A DNA stretch of 64,000 nt from an uncultured Burkholderiales bacterium (GCA_902826305.1 CADEEH010000001.1:1-64000); one strand, 5' to 3'. Positions 18,069 to 26,481 are shown, counted from the first letter of the stretch. Numbers and translations are program-made. Notes: generated by a model not told the origin, from the letters alone.

Positions 18069-19268
18069 ATGAACGACAACGCCGGCATCCCCGAACTGGA
18101 CTTCGACCCGTACGCGCCCGACGTCCTGACCGACCCGTACCCGATGCACCACGCGGTGCGCGAGGCGGGTCCGATCGTCAAGCTCAAGCCGTATCCGACG
18201 GTGGTGGCCAGCGCACGGCACGAACAGGTGCACGCGGTGCTCAACGATCACGTGAACTTCATCTCCGGGGCCGGCGTCGGGCTGTCGAACTTCAACAAGG
18301 AAACACCGTTCCGACCCAAGAGCCTGATCCTCGAGGCCGACCCGCCGCTGCACACGCAGACCCGCGCGGTCCTGTCGCGGATACTGAGTCCGAAGGCGGT
18401 GATGCAGGTCCGGACCGCTTTTGCCGCCGAGGCCGACGCGCTGATCGACCGCTGCGTGGCCAAGGGCCGGATCGACGGCATCCACGACCTCGCGCAGCTG
18501 TATCCGCTGAAGGTCTTCCCCGATGCGGTCGGGGTCGGCGACGAAGGCCGCGAAAACCTGCTGATCTACGGCGACCTGGTGTTCAACTCGATGGGTCCGC
18601 GCAATGAACTGCTGGCCAAGGCCGCCGCGCGGATGGGTCCGGTCACCGAGTGGATCATGGCGAACTGCGCACGCGACCGGCTGCGCCCCGGCGGCTTCGG
18701 CGACCAGATCTACCAGGCCGCCGATGCCGGCGAGATCACCCACGAGCAGGCTCCACTGCTGGTGCGATCGTTCCTGTCGGCGGGTGTGGACACGACGATC
18801 AACGGAATCGGTAACGCGCTGTTCGCATTGGCCAACCACCCCGGCGAGTATGCGAGACTGCACGCCGATCCGTCGCTGGCGCGGCCCGCGTTCGAGGAGG
18901 CGCTGCGCTGGGAGTCGACCGCGCAGACCTTCTTCCGGACCGCGGCGCGCGACACCACGATCGCCGGCGTGCCGGTCGAGGAGAATTCCAAGGTGTTGTG
19001 TTTCCTGGCCGCCGCCAACCGCGATCCGCGCAAGTGGCCCGATCCCGATCGCTACGACATCACGCGCCGGCCGAGCGGGCATGTCGCGCTCGGTTCGGGC
19101 ATCCACGGCTGCGTCGGCCAGGCGGTCGCGCGGCTCGAAGGTGAACTAGTGCTCGGCGCGCTCGCCCGGCGGGTCAAGGCGATCGAAGTCGCCGGCCCGC
19201 CGACGCGCCGGCTGAACAACACGCTGCGTGCCCTCGATACACTGCCGCTCGAGCTGATCGCCGCCTGA
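18069..19268 (+). CDS. Cytochrome P450, CYP199-like para-substituted benzoate monooxygenase
   Basis: 399-residue soluble class I P450. Oxygen-activation motif AGVDTT is at 238-243, ExxR at 277-280, and the haem Cys348 sits in LGSGIHGC (the usual leading Phe is Leu). Residues known in CYP199A4 to bind the carboxylate or stack on 4-methoxybenzoate (Arg92, Ser95, Arg243, Ser244, Phe298, as I recall them) appear here as Arg82, Ser85, Arg233, Ser234 and Phe288, all with a constant offset of ten. This argues for O-demethylation or hydroxylation of para-substituted benzoates. For 4-methoxybenzoate the product would be 4-hydroxybenzoate, the PobA substrate. Electrons should come from the adjacent ferredoxin and reductase. 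Confidence 0.88.
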   Translation: MNDNAGIPELDFDPYAPDVLTDPYPMHHAVREAGPIVKLKPYPTVVASARHEQVHAVLNDHVNFISGAGVGLSNFNKETPFRPKSLILEADPPLHTQTRAVLSRILSPKAVMQVRTAFAAEADALIDRCVAKGRIDGIHDLAQLYPLKVFPDAVGVGDEGRENLLIYGDLVFNSMGPRNELLAKAAARMGPVTEWIMANCARDRLRPGGFGDQIYQAADAGEITHEQAPLLVRSFLSAGVDTTINGIGNALFALANHPGEYARLHADPSLARPAFEEALRWESTAQTFFRTAARDTTIAGVPVEENSKVLCFLAAANRDPRKWPDPDRYDITRRPSGHVALGSGIHGCVGQAVARLEGELVLGALARRVKAIEVAGPPTRRLNNTLRALDTLPLELIAA

Positions 19269-19273
19269 AAGCC

Positions 19274-19597
19274 ATGCCCATCATCCATGTCATCCACCCC
19301 GACGGCAGCACCCGCGAGATCGATGCGGCCGAAGGGACCAGCCTGATGCAGGTGATCACGTCCGCCGGCGAGGCCGGCATCGTCGCCGAATGCGGCGGCT
19401 CGGCGATGTGTGCGACCTGCCACGTCTACGTCGACGAGTCCTGGGTCGACCGGCTGGCCGCGCCGCTGGCCAACGAGCTGGAGATGCTGGAGTGCACCGC
19501 GACCGAACGCACGTCCTGCAGCCGGCTGTCCTGCCAGATCAGGATCAGCACGGCGTTGGATGGGCTGCGCGTTCGCCTGCCTGAGCGGCAGCAATAA
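19274..19597 (+). CDS. [2Fe-2S] ferredoxin partner of the P450
   Basis: 107-residue vertebrate/putidaredoxin-type ferredoxin. Cluster ligands are Cys40, Cys46, Cys49 and Cys87 (C-x5-C-x2-C-x37-C). It begins 5 bp after the P450 stop and shuttles electrons from the reductase at 20178 to the P450. Its last codons and stop lie in the first copy of a 13-bp tandem repeat. Confidence 0.93.
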   Translation: MPIIHVIHPDGSTREIDAAEGTSLMQVITSAGEAGIVAECGGSAMCATCHVYVDESWVDRLAAPLANELEMLECTATERTSCSRLSCQIRISTALDGLRVRLPERQQ

Positions 19598-19649
19598 GCG
19601 GCAGCAATGAGCGGCAGCAATGAGCGGCAGCAACAAGCGGCAGCAATGA
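19585..19649 (+). repeat. Five tandem copies of a 13-bp unit
   Basis: Five contiguous units of GCGGCAGCAATGA (copy 1 ends ATAA, copy 4 ends ACAA) span the ferredoxin stop codon and the start region of marR. Copies 2, 3 and 5 each contain ATGA, a start overlapping a stop. Because 13 is not a multiple of 3, each added copy shifts frame by one base. Confidence 0.95.
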
Positions 19650-20185
19650 GTCGGATGGCCGCTCCACCCCCGCTCGTCGACCTCGAACGGTACGTGCCCG
19701 CGTTCCTGACCTGGATCGCGAACAAGCTGTCGCGCGGCGCCTCGCAGCACTACCTGCGTGTCTTCGATGTCGGCATCGAGACCTGGCGCTGCCTGGTGCT
19801 GCTGGCGATCCATGAATCGATCTCCGCGCAGCAGGTGTCGAAGGTTATCGGCATGGACAAGGCGTCGGTCAGCCGCTGCTTCAAGAGCATGCAGGCCAAG
19901 GGCTACATCACGCTGTCGCTGGATGCCGAGGACGGCAGGGTGCGGATCGCGACGCTGACACGCAAGGGCCGACAGGTGCACGACGGCATCCTCGGCATCG
20001 CGCTGGAACGCGAGCGGGCGTTGCTCGAAGTGCTCAGCCAGTCCGAACGCGAGACACTGATCGGCCTGCTCAAGCGCCTGCACGAGAATCTGCCGGCGGT
20101 GGAACATGCGACCGCGGCCTACGTAGGAAAGCGTTTTCCGAAGCTGAAACGGCGGGTGTCGTCGAGGAACGAACCGGATGAATGA
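19646..20185 (+). CDS. MarR-family regulator within the P450 operon
   Basis: 179 residues with a winged helix-turn-helix: recognition region VIGMDKASVSRCFKSMQAKG and a wing with DAEDGRV, the MarR DxRxxR-like element. I chose the ATG inside repeat copy 5; ATGs at 19607 (copy 2) and 19655 are in the same frame, so translation could begin in more than one place. Lying between the ferredoxin and its reductase, it is the natural candidate to sense the aromatic substrate and bind the palindrome at 13497-13524. Its stop overlaps the reductase start by 8 bp. Confidence 0.85.
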   Translation: MSRMAAPPPLVDLERYVPAFLTWIANKLSRGASQHYLRVFDVGIETWRCLVLLAIHESISAQQVSKVIGMDKASVSRCFKSMQAKGYITLSLDAEDGRVRIATLTRKGRQVHDGILGIALERERALLEVLSQSERETLIGLLKRLHENLPAVEHATAAYVGKRFPKLKRRVSSRNEPDE

Positions 20186-21389
20186 GATCGTGATCGTCGG
20201 CGGCGGCCACGCCGGCGCGCAACTTTGCGGCGGACTCGTGGCGGCCGGCCAGGGCCACCGCATCCACCTGGTCTGCGCGGAACCGGTGCTCCCGTACCAG
20301 CGCCCGCCGCTGTCCAAGGGGTATCAGAAGAATCCCCAGGAATCGCTGCAGTTCCACCGCGGCGACGCCTGGTTCGTCGAACAGGGCATCACGGTCCATC
20401 GCGGCGATCCCGCGCGCTCGATCGACCGGGCCACGCGGACGATCACACTCGCCAGTGGCCGGGGGCTCCGGTACGAGTGGCTCGTGCTCGCCACCGGCAC
20501 CCACGCCCGGCAGCTGCCGCAGCTTCCTGCCGGCCTGGCGAACGTGTTCGTGCTGCGCTCGGCCGCCGACGCCGACCGGCTCAGGGCCGCATGGCCCTCG
20601 GTCGACTCGCTGACGGTGCTGGGCGGCGGATTCATCGGGCTCGAAGTCGGTGCGACCGCACATACCCTGGGCAAATCGGTGCGGGTGATCGAGTCGGCGC
20701 CGCGCCTGATGCTGCGCTCGGTCTCGGCGGAACTGTCGGCCCATGTGCTGGACACCCATCGCGCGAGCGGGATCGACGTGCGCGTCGGGATCGCGGTCGG
20801 CGGATTCGACGTCGATGGCGACCGTCTGCGACACCTCGAGGCGGGCGGCGAACGCCTCGCGATCGATGCGCTGCTGCTGAGCATCGGTGCGGCCCCCGAG
20901 CAGCGGCTCGCCGACGACGCGGGGCTGGCCTGCGGCAACGGCATCGTCGTCGACGAACACATGGTCACCTCCGACGCGGCGATCCTCGCGGTCGGGGACT
21001 GCACGAATTTCCCGGAGCCGACGACCGGCCGCCGGTTGCGACTGGAGTCGGTGCAGAACGCAAACGACCAGGCCAAGGCGGCGGCGGCCACGATCCTGGG
21101 CACGCCGCAGCCGTATCGTGCGATCCCGTGGTTCTGGAGTGAACAGGGTTCGATGCGACTGCAGATGGCCGGACTGATGCCGCCGGACGCCGAAGTGTTC
21201 CGCCGCCCGGGGTCGAACCCGACGAGTTTCTCGATCCTTCACTACGTCGGTGAACGCCTGGCCTGCGTCGAGTCGGTCAACGCGCCGATGGACCACATGG
21301 CCGCACGCAAGCTGCTCGAATCGGGCCGAAGCCCGGAACCGGCGGTGGCTTGTGATCCGGCGGTTGCCCTGAAGCAGTTCGTGGGCTAG
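20178..21389 (+). CDS. FAD-dependent NADH:ferredoxin reductase of the P450 system
   Basis: 403 residues of the putidaredoxin/rhodocoxin reductase type. FAD motif GGGHAG is at 8-13, the NAD motif LGGGFIGLE near 150-158 and the second FAD motif AVGDC near 274-278. A C-terminal reductase domain follows. It completes the class I electron chain NADH, reductase, ferredoxin, P450. It overlaps the marR stop and is followed by a palindromic hairpin, marking the operon end. Confidence 0.92.
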   Translation: MNEIVIVGGGHAGAQLCGGLVAAGQGHRIHLVCAEPVLPYQRPPLSKGYQKNPQESLQFHRGDAWFVEQGITVHRGDPARSIDRATRTITLASGRGLRYEWLVLATGTHARQLPQLPAGLANVFVLRSAADADRLRAAWPSVDSLTVLGGGFIGLEVGATAHTLGKSVRVIESAPRLMLRSVSAELSAHVLDTHRASGIDVRVGIAVGGFDVDGDRLRHLEAGGERLAIDALLLSIGAAPEQRLADDAGLACGNGIVVDEHMVTSDAAILAVGDCTNFPEPTTGRRLRLESVQNANDQAKAAAATILGTPQPYRAIPWFWSEQGSMRLQMAGLMPPDAEVFRRPGSNPTSFSILHYVGERLACVESVNAPMDHMAARKLLESGRSPEPAVACDPAVALKQFVG

Positions 21390-21394
21390 AGGTC

Positions 21395-21412
21395 GTGGCC
21401 GCCGGCGGCCAC
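21395..21412 (+). terminator. Hairpin at the end of the P450 operon
   Basis: Perfect 18-bp palindrome GTGGCCGCCGGCGGCCAC, 5 bp after the reductase stop codon. Very stable but without a T-tract. Confidence 0.45.
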
Positions 21413-21554
21413 GCGGGCGGCCGAGGCAACCGCAGGCGCAGGCGACCGGGCGCCAAGAGGCCCTGATGCCGGCTCGACAACAGGGCCGACCCGGGTATGC
21501 TGTGGCCGGCCGCCGATCCGGCGCAACATCGCCCCCCGCGATTCCTTCTTCATC

Positions 21555-22460
21555 ATGAATCGATCGCTCCCTCCCTCCGTTTCCGGCGAACGCATCATGC
21601 TCGACGGCAAGACCGGACGCTTCGGTGCCTATGTGGCCGGCGACGGCCCGCCGCTGCTGCTCGTGCACAGCGTCAATGCCGCGGCCTCCGCCGCCGAAGT
21701 GCGCCCGCTGCACGAACACTTCCGCGCGAGCCGCACCGTGTTCTCGATCGACCTGCCCGGCTACGGCATCTCCGAGCGCACGGACCGCGAGTACACCCCG
21801 CGGCTGATGACCGATGCGCTGCTGGCGCTCCTCGCCGAGATCCGCGCGCGTTGCGGCGACGCGCCGGTCGACGCCCTCGCATTGTCGTTGTCCTGCGAGT
21901 TCCTTGCCCGCGCGGCGGTCGAGTCACCCGCGTCGATAGCCACAGTCGCCCTGGTGAGCCCGACCGGATTCCGAGGCGGCCAGACGCTGCGTGAACCGAT
22001 CGGCAGCACGATGGCCAAGCCGTGGCTGCTGCGCACGTTGCGCGGTCCGGGATGGGGAAGCGCGTTGTTTCGCGGGCTGACCCGGCCGGGAGTGGTGCGG
22101 TATTTCCTGCAACGCACGTTCGGACGCAAGGAGATCGACGAGGAACTGTGGCGCCAGGCGGTGGCGACGACACGTGTGCCCGGTGCCGAATACGCCCCGC
22201 TGCATTTCCTCGCCGGCAGCATGTTCAGCACCGACATCCATGTCGTGTACGAGCGGCTGACGCAGCCGACCTGGATGTCGCACGGCGTACGCGGCGACTT
22301 CACCGACTATCGCGGCGTCGCGATCGTCGCGGGCCGGCCGAACTGGCGCATCACGACGTATCAGACCGGCGCGTTGCCGCAGTTCGAGGAGACGGCGCGC
22401 TTCTGCGCCGACTACGTGGCGTTCCTGGCGACCGCACGGACCCCGGCGATGGGCTTCTGA
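21555..22460 (+). CDS. Alpha/beta-hydrolase-fold protein with degraded active site
   Basis: 301 residues of the alpha/beta-hydrolase fold: LLLVHSVNAAA in the oxyanion region, LPGYGISER in the next turn. The nucleophile elbow reads ALSLS instead of GxSxG, and the usual C-terminal His of GHxPHxE is replaced in TGALPQFEE. The Ser is kept but the His is missing, so ordinary esterase activity is doubtful. It may be a binding or scaffold protein, or use another mechanism. An ATG at 21598 would shorten it by 14 residues. It lies 165 bp downstream of the P450 operon and may be separate from it. Confidence 0.75.
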   Translation: MNRSLPPSVSGERIMLDGKTGRFGAYVAGDGPPLLLVHSVNAAASAAEVRPLHEHFRASRTVFSIDLPGYGISERTDREYTPRLMTDALLALLAEIRARCGDAPVDALALSLSCEFLARAAVESPASIATVALVSPTGFRGGQTLREPIGSTMAKPWLLRTLRGPGWGSALFRGLTRPGVVRYFLQRTFGRKEIDEELWRQAVATTRVPGAEYAPLHFLAGSMFSTDIHVVYERLTQPTWMSHGVRGDFTDYRGVAIVAGRPNWRITTYQTGALPQFEETARFCADYVAFLATARTPAMGF

Positions 22461-22501
22461 ACGCCAGGTCGGCGTTCTGCTCGGGTGGGTCTCGAGGCGC
22501 C

Positions 22502-23320
22502 TCAGGCGCCGAACCGTTCGCGGATCTGCGTGGCGCTGGCCAGCGGCCGACCGAGTGCGGCCGCCACCTCCGCCGCCTGCGCGACCAGCGCGGCATTGTC
22601 CGGCGCGACCCGGCCGTCACGCAGCCTCAGGTTGTTCTCGAAGCCGACCCGCGCGTGGCCACCGAACGCGGCGGCCGCGGCGACACAGGCATTCTCACTC
22701 GGCCCGAACGCACACATCGCCCACGGCTCCGCTCCGTCGTGTGCCTGCAGGAACGGCAGCAGGTCGCGCGGATCGGATGTCTGCGTCACGCTGTAGCGCC
22801 CGAGCACGAAGAGCAGGAACCAGGGCGCGTCGGGCACGGTGCCCTCGGCGCGCAAGCCATGCCATCGGCGCAGGTCGGCCGCATCGTAGAGGATGACCTG
22901 GGTCATCACGTGTTCGCGGGCCAGGTGGCCGAAGAAGCCGGCGAGGCCCTCGGTGCCGATCTCGGGCTGGTCGACCTCGCGCAGGCCGACCGACACCGCC
23001 TCCGGGCGCAGCGCACGGACCATCGCGATCTGCTCGGCCGCCCGGTAGACCTTGGCCGCCTCGCTGGTGACCTGCAGCACCATCGCGTCGCCGACCGCCG
23101 CACGCACGACACGGACCGCCTCGCGGTAACCCTCGACATCGAGGCTGTGGCGGCCGTCGGCGTCGCGGATGTGGAGATGGAGCATGCCGGCGCCGGCGTC
23201 GAGGCATCGCTTCGCGGTGTCGGCGAGCGCTGCCGGTGTCAGCGGCAGCGCCGGGTGGTCGGTGGCCTGCTTGTAGGCGCCGTTCGGCGCGACGATGAGG
23301 ATCAGCGGATCGGCGATCAT
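22502..23320 (-). CDS. Beta-keto acid cleavage enzyme (BKACE, DUF849)
   Basis: 272-residue TIM-barrel enzyme that condenses a beta-keto acid with acetyl-CoA, giving acetoacetate and a new acyl-CoA. Zn ligands are visible as the HLH of MLHLHIRDADG and the Glu in SVGLREVDQPE. The family has many substrate classes (3-keto-5-aminohexanoate, dehydrocarnitine, beta-ketoadipate and others), and the class cannot be set by eye. ATG 23320 was chosen as the start of the protein-like part. It is co-directional with and 46 bp downstream of the dehydrogenase gene, which would supply the keto acid. Confidence 0.85.
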   Translation of the reverse strand: MIADPLILIVAPNGAYKQATDHPALPLTPAALADTAKRCLDAGAGMLHLHIRDADGRHSLDVEGYREAVRVVRAAVGDAMVLQVTSEAAKVYRAAEQIAMVRALRPEAVSVGLREVDQPEIGTEGLAGFFGHLAREHVMTQVILYDAADLRRWHGLRAEGTVPDAPWFLLFVLGRYSVTQTSDPRDLLPFLQAHDGAEPWAMCAFGPSENACVAAAAAFGGHARVGFENNLRLRDGRVAPDNAALVAQAAEVAAALGRPLASATQIRERFGA

Positions 23321-23366
23321 GCCGTGCTCCGGGTCCGTCGTGTGAGACCCGCCCTGGTCATGTCGT

Positions 23367-24320
23367 TCATGGCAGCGGAGGCAGTTCGTCGCGCAGCAGG
23401 TCCAGTCCCTCGCGCAGCAGGCGCTGATAACGGGCACGTTCGGCATCACGACGTTCGGCCGGCCAATCGGTGAATCCGGCGCCGGCCTTCATGCCGATGC
23501 GGCCGGCCTCGACCTGGGCGCGCAGGACCTTCGCCGGTTCACCGTCGTTGCACAAGCTCGGATAGATCGTCGCCGCGGCTGCGCAGTGGATGTCCAGCCC
23601 GGCGTGTTCACGCTGCAGGATCGGCCCGGCGGCGAGGAAGCGGAAGCCGAAGCCGAAACGCACCGCGGCGTCGATGTCCTCGGCGCTGGCGATGCCGTCC
23701 TCGAGCATCGAGAAGGCCTCGCGGGCGAGCGCGTGCTGCAGGCGGTTGGCGAGGAACCCGGGCAGGTCCTTGCGCACCAGCACCGGCACGCTGCCGCAAC
23801 GACGCATCGTTGTCATCAGCATCCCGGCGCGTGCCACGTCGCTGTCCGGTCCGAGCACCACCTCGACCAGCGGCACCAGGTGGGCCGGCATGAAGAAGTG
23901 CAGCCCGAACATCCGTTCCCGGGTTGCCAGTCCGTCGGCGATGCGGCTGATCGGCAGGCCGGAACTGTTGCTGGTCAGCAGCGCCTCGCGAGGCGCGCGT
24001 TCGACCAGTTCGGCGAACAGGGTCTGTTTCGGTGCGAGTTGTTCGACGATACATTCGACGACCAGGCCGGCACCGTCCCAGTCGACCTCGTCGAGCGATC
24101 GAACGACCACCAGCGTATCCGCTCCGGCGTCGCGCCCGATCGGGGCAAGTCCGTCGCGGACGTGAGCGGGCAGCCGCGCGGCTTTGGCCGCATCCGGCTC
24201 GACCACCGTGACCCGAGCGCCGCCGCGAGCGAAGACGATCGCCACGTCGGCGCCCATCGTGCCGCCACCGACGACGACGACGTGGCGAGGAAATGCAGGA
24301 GTCAGTGCGGCATGAGTCAT
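23367..24320 (-). CDS. 3-hydroxyacyl-CoA dehydrogenase-family protein
   Basis: 317 residues: N-terminal NAD-binding GGGTMG near 19-24, catalytic region with TSNSSGLPISRIA and the His of FGLHFFMPAHLVPL, then the helical C-terminal dimerisation domain. Family members oxidise 3-hydroxyacyl-CoA, L-gulonate, carnitine or other 3-hydroxy acids. Pairing with BKACE suggests oxidation of a 3-hydroxy acid to the keto acid that is then cleaved. Start at ATG 24320, 139 bp from the divergent CitE-like gene. Confidence 0.85.
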   Translation of the reverse strand: MTHAALTPAFPRHVVVVGGGTMGADVAIVFARGGARVTVVEPDAAKAARLPAHVRDGLAPIGRDAGADTLVVVRSLDEVDWDGAGLVVECIVEQLAPKQTLFAELVERAPREALLTSNSSGLPISRIADGLATRERMFGLHFFMPAHLVPLVEVVLGPDSDVARAGMLMTTMRRCGSVPVLVRKDLPGFLANRLQHALAREAFSMLEDGIASAEDIDAAVRFGFGFRFLAAGPILQREHAGLDIHCAAAATIYPSLCNDGEPAKVLRAQVEAGRIGMKAGAGFTDWPAERRDAERARYQRLLREGLDLLRDELPPLP

Positions 24321-24459
24321 GGCGAGCAATCTGGAGTGTCCTGGCCCACAAGTTCCCGGCATTCTGCGGCAAACGCCGGCCTTTGCGGTCCAGTCGTCAT
24401 TTTCAGCGCGTGGACGATAATCGGGCTCCACGCCGGCAACCGCTTCTAACGACCCGACC

Positions 24460-25368
24460 ATGAACACACCTGCCACGACTCCGATCGCCGAACCCGACCT
24501 GCGCCGCACCTGGCTGTTCGGACCGGCCGCCGAAGCCGCGCGTCATCTCGTGATGGCGCAATGCGGCGCCGATGCGCTGATCGCCGATCTCGAGGATTCC
24601 ACGCCACCGGAGCGCCGCGACGAGGCGCGACACCTCCTGCCTGCGACGGTGCGCCGTTGGCGCGATGCCGGCCGCATCGTCGCAGTACGGATCAACTCGC
24701 TCGAGACCGACGGCGCCGCGGATCTTGCGGCCGTGATGCCGGCACGCCCGGACGTGATCGCCTATCCGATGGCCTCGTCGGCGGCGCAGATGCAGGCGCT
24801 GGATCGGGCGATCGAGCGATGGGAAGAGACGATCGGCGCACCGATCGGCAGCACCGAGATCCTGCCCGTCTGCGAGACCGCACTGGGCGTCGCCGACGTC
24901 CGCGCGATCGCGGCCGCCAGCACGCGGATCCGCTGTGCGTTGCTCGGTGCGGAGGATCTGGCCGCGGACCTGTGCGCGGAACGTCAGCCGGATGCGACCG
25001 AACTCGATCATGCCCGGCGACGATTCCTGCTCGAGTGCCGGGCCGCCGCGATCGAGCCGATCGATGCGCCCTACACCTTCAGCGACGCCGACGGCGCGGC
25101 GCGCGAGGCCGGCTACGCGCGCCGCCTCGGCTACCGGTCCAAGGCGCTGGTGCGCCACGAACATGCCGCCGGGATCAACGCGGCGCTGACACCCGGCGAG
25201 GACGAGCTGCGCCGCGCCGAGCGGATGATCGCCGGATTCCAGGCCGCACGAGCCCGCGGGGAGGACTGCGCGCTGGTCGACGGCCTGTGGATCGAAGTGC
25301 CGACGTTCCGCAACGCGATGCGACTGGTCGAACGGGCGCGGCGGCTGGCGGGGCGCGGCGCTGCCTGA
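24460..25368 (+). CDS. CitE-like HpcH/HpaI aldolase/citrate lyase family protein
   Basis: 302 residues of the CitE-type TIM barrel. Metal/CoA site residues are seen in LIADLEDSTPPERRDEAR (Asp/Glu near 44-46) and the Glu of LPVCETALG. Stand-alone CitE-like proteins cleave or hydrolyse short CoA esters such as malyl-CoA, citramalyl-CoA or 3-hydroxy-3-methylglutaryl-type substrates; no citrate lyase CitD or CitF gene is present. It is divergent from the BKACE/dehydrogenase pair, sharing a 139-bp regulatory region. Confidence 0.82.
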   Translation: MNTPATTPIAEPDLRRTWLFGPAAEAARHLVMAQCGADALIADLEDSTPPERRDEARHLLPATVRRWRDAGRIVAVRINSLETDGAADLAAVMPARPDVIAYPMASSAAQMQALDRAIERWEETIGAPIGSTEILPVCETALGVADVRAIAAASTRIRCALLGAEDLAADLCAERQPDATELDHARRRFLLECRAAAIEPIDAPYTFSDADGAAREAGYARRLGYRSKALVRHEHAAGINAALTPGEDELRRAERMIAGFQAARARGEDCALVDGLWIEVPTFRNAMRLVERARRLAGRGAA

Positions 25369-25396
25369 CCCGGAGCAAACCGGGCGGTCGCACCGA

Positions 25397-25945
25397 TCAG
25401 GTCGACAGGTTCCGTTCGAGCCACGCGGCGATCGTGGCCGCATCCGGTGGCAGCACCGAGGCACCGCCGGTGAACTCGTGCCAGGCCGCCCGATGCCGGG
25501 CGGCGACCACGGTGAGCAGCGGCACGTCCTGCGACAGGATCTCGAGAAACTCGCTGCGAAAACCCCCGCCGGCAACCTCGAGCGCGCCGAAGCGATTGAC
25601 GACGACGATGTCCGGGGCGGCCTGCAACGCCCGCCGCAACACCGAACTGGCCTCGGCGAATCCCTGCGGATCGGCACAGCACGACTCGGACTGCGGACCG
25701 AGCGCCTGGGAGACGACATAGGCGTCCCGGGTCCACACGTCGGTCAGCACCATCGTGCTCGCGCACTGCGCGGGATCGTCGAGCCGGGCCATCAGCAGGC
25801 CGTGCACGCGGCGTCCCTGCGCGCTCAGGCCCGCCGCGGCCTCGGCGAGCAGCCGCGCGGCGGTGCCGCTGCCGTCATCGAGGATCGAAGCGGCACGCAA
25901 CGTGGTGCCCTGTTCGGCGAGCCGGTGGGAATCGATCGAGCACAT
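25397..25945 (-). CDS. DUF2478-family protein
   Basis: 182 residues recognised as DUF2478 by its pattern: an N-terminal LRAASILDDG strand, a Cys pair in ESCCADPQGFAEAS, and IVVVNRFGALEVAGGGFRSE near 118-137. The family is often near molybdate or tungstate genes and has a nucleotide-binding-like fold, but its role is not established. No molybdate genes are nearby. The start at ATG 25945 is the first ATG before the conserved part. It converges with the CitE-like gene. Confidence 0.7.
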   Translation of the reverse strand: MCSIDSHRLAEQGTTLRAASILDDGSGTAARLLAEAAAGLSAQGRRVHGLLMARLDDPAQCASTMVLTDVWTRDAYVVSQALGPQSESCCADPQGFAEASSVLRRALQAAPDIVVVNRFGALEVAGGGFRSEFLEILSQDVPLLTVVAARHRAAWHEFTGGASVLPPDAATIAAWLERNLST

Positions 25946-25976
25946 GGGCCGCAAACGATTGGGGGCGACAGGATCA

Positions 25977-25995
25977 GGGCGCCGGCGAAGCGCCC
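25977..25995 (-). terminator. Hairpin between cupin and DUF2478 genes
   Basis: GGGCGC / GCGCCC arms with a 7-base loop, 64 bp past the cupin stop. No T-tract in the minus direction; a weak terminator candidate. Confidence 0.3.
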
Positions 25996-26058
25996 GCCCT
26001 TTCATCTTACGACATCGCCACGCCGGCGCCGCCTCCCCGACGTTCTCCCACACGGCCG

Positions 26059-26481
26059 TCAGCCCAGCATCTGGCCCGCGTCCGGCACCGCGCCGCGAAG
26101 GAAGATCAGCGCACCGGTCTCGGTGCTGACGGTGGCATGCAACGCCCCCTGGCGGGCCAGGTGATAGCCGCCCGGGCCGACCTGGTGTTTCGTCCCCACG
26201 CGCAGGCGCCCCTGCAGCACGACACACTCTTCGTCGACCGGATGTCGATGCGGCGGCAACGAGGCGCCGGGCTCGAATTCCAGCAGGTACGACAGGACCC
26301 CGTCGCGTTCGTGGAGGATCTTGATCCGGATGCCGTCCAGGAACGGCTGCCACTGGCCGTCACCGGCATCGATCGTCAGGTGGGTGGTTTCGCCGTCGGC
26401 GATCCGTTCGAGCACGCGGCGGCGAATTGCCCGGGTGCGCGACGGGCCCGGCGCCCCGTCAGGATGATCGGGATGATCCAT
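26059..26481 (-). CDS. ChrR-like cupin protein
   Basis: 140-residue single-domain cupin of the ChrR/anti-sigma C-terminal type. The metal motif is in PPHRHPVDEE with a later His in GGYHLARQGALH. There is no anti-sigma or N-terminal zinc domain, so it is unlikely to be an anti-sigma factor by itself. Start uncertain: ATG at 26481 is used, and one at 26526 is possible. It is 76 bp downstream of the LysR gene. Role unknown. Confidence 0.7.
   Translation of the reverse strand: MDHPDHPDGAPGPSRTRAIRRRVLERIADGETTHLTIDAGDGQWQPFLDGIRIKILHERDGVLSYLLEFEPGASLPPHRHPVDEECVVLQGRLRVGTKHQVGPGGYHLARQGALHATVSTETGALIFLRGAVPDAGQMLG

Noticed and set aside
23367..24320. L-carnitine dehydrogenase
   Set aside because: BKACE neighbour suggested it, but no betaine, carnitine uptake or thioesterase genes are present and the catalytic stretch is closer to general 3-hydroxyacyl dehydrogenases.
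25397..25945. Longer N-terminus reaching 26353 for the DUF2478 gene
   Set aside because: The upstream frame is Arg/Pro-rich, overlaps the cupin gene on the same strand, and is not protein-like.
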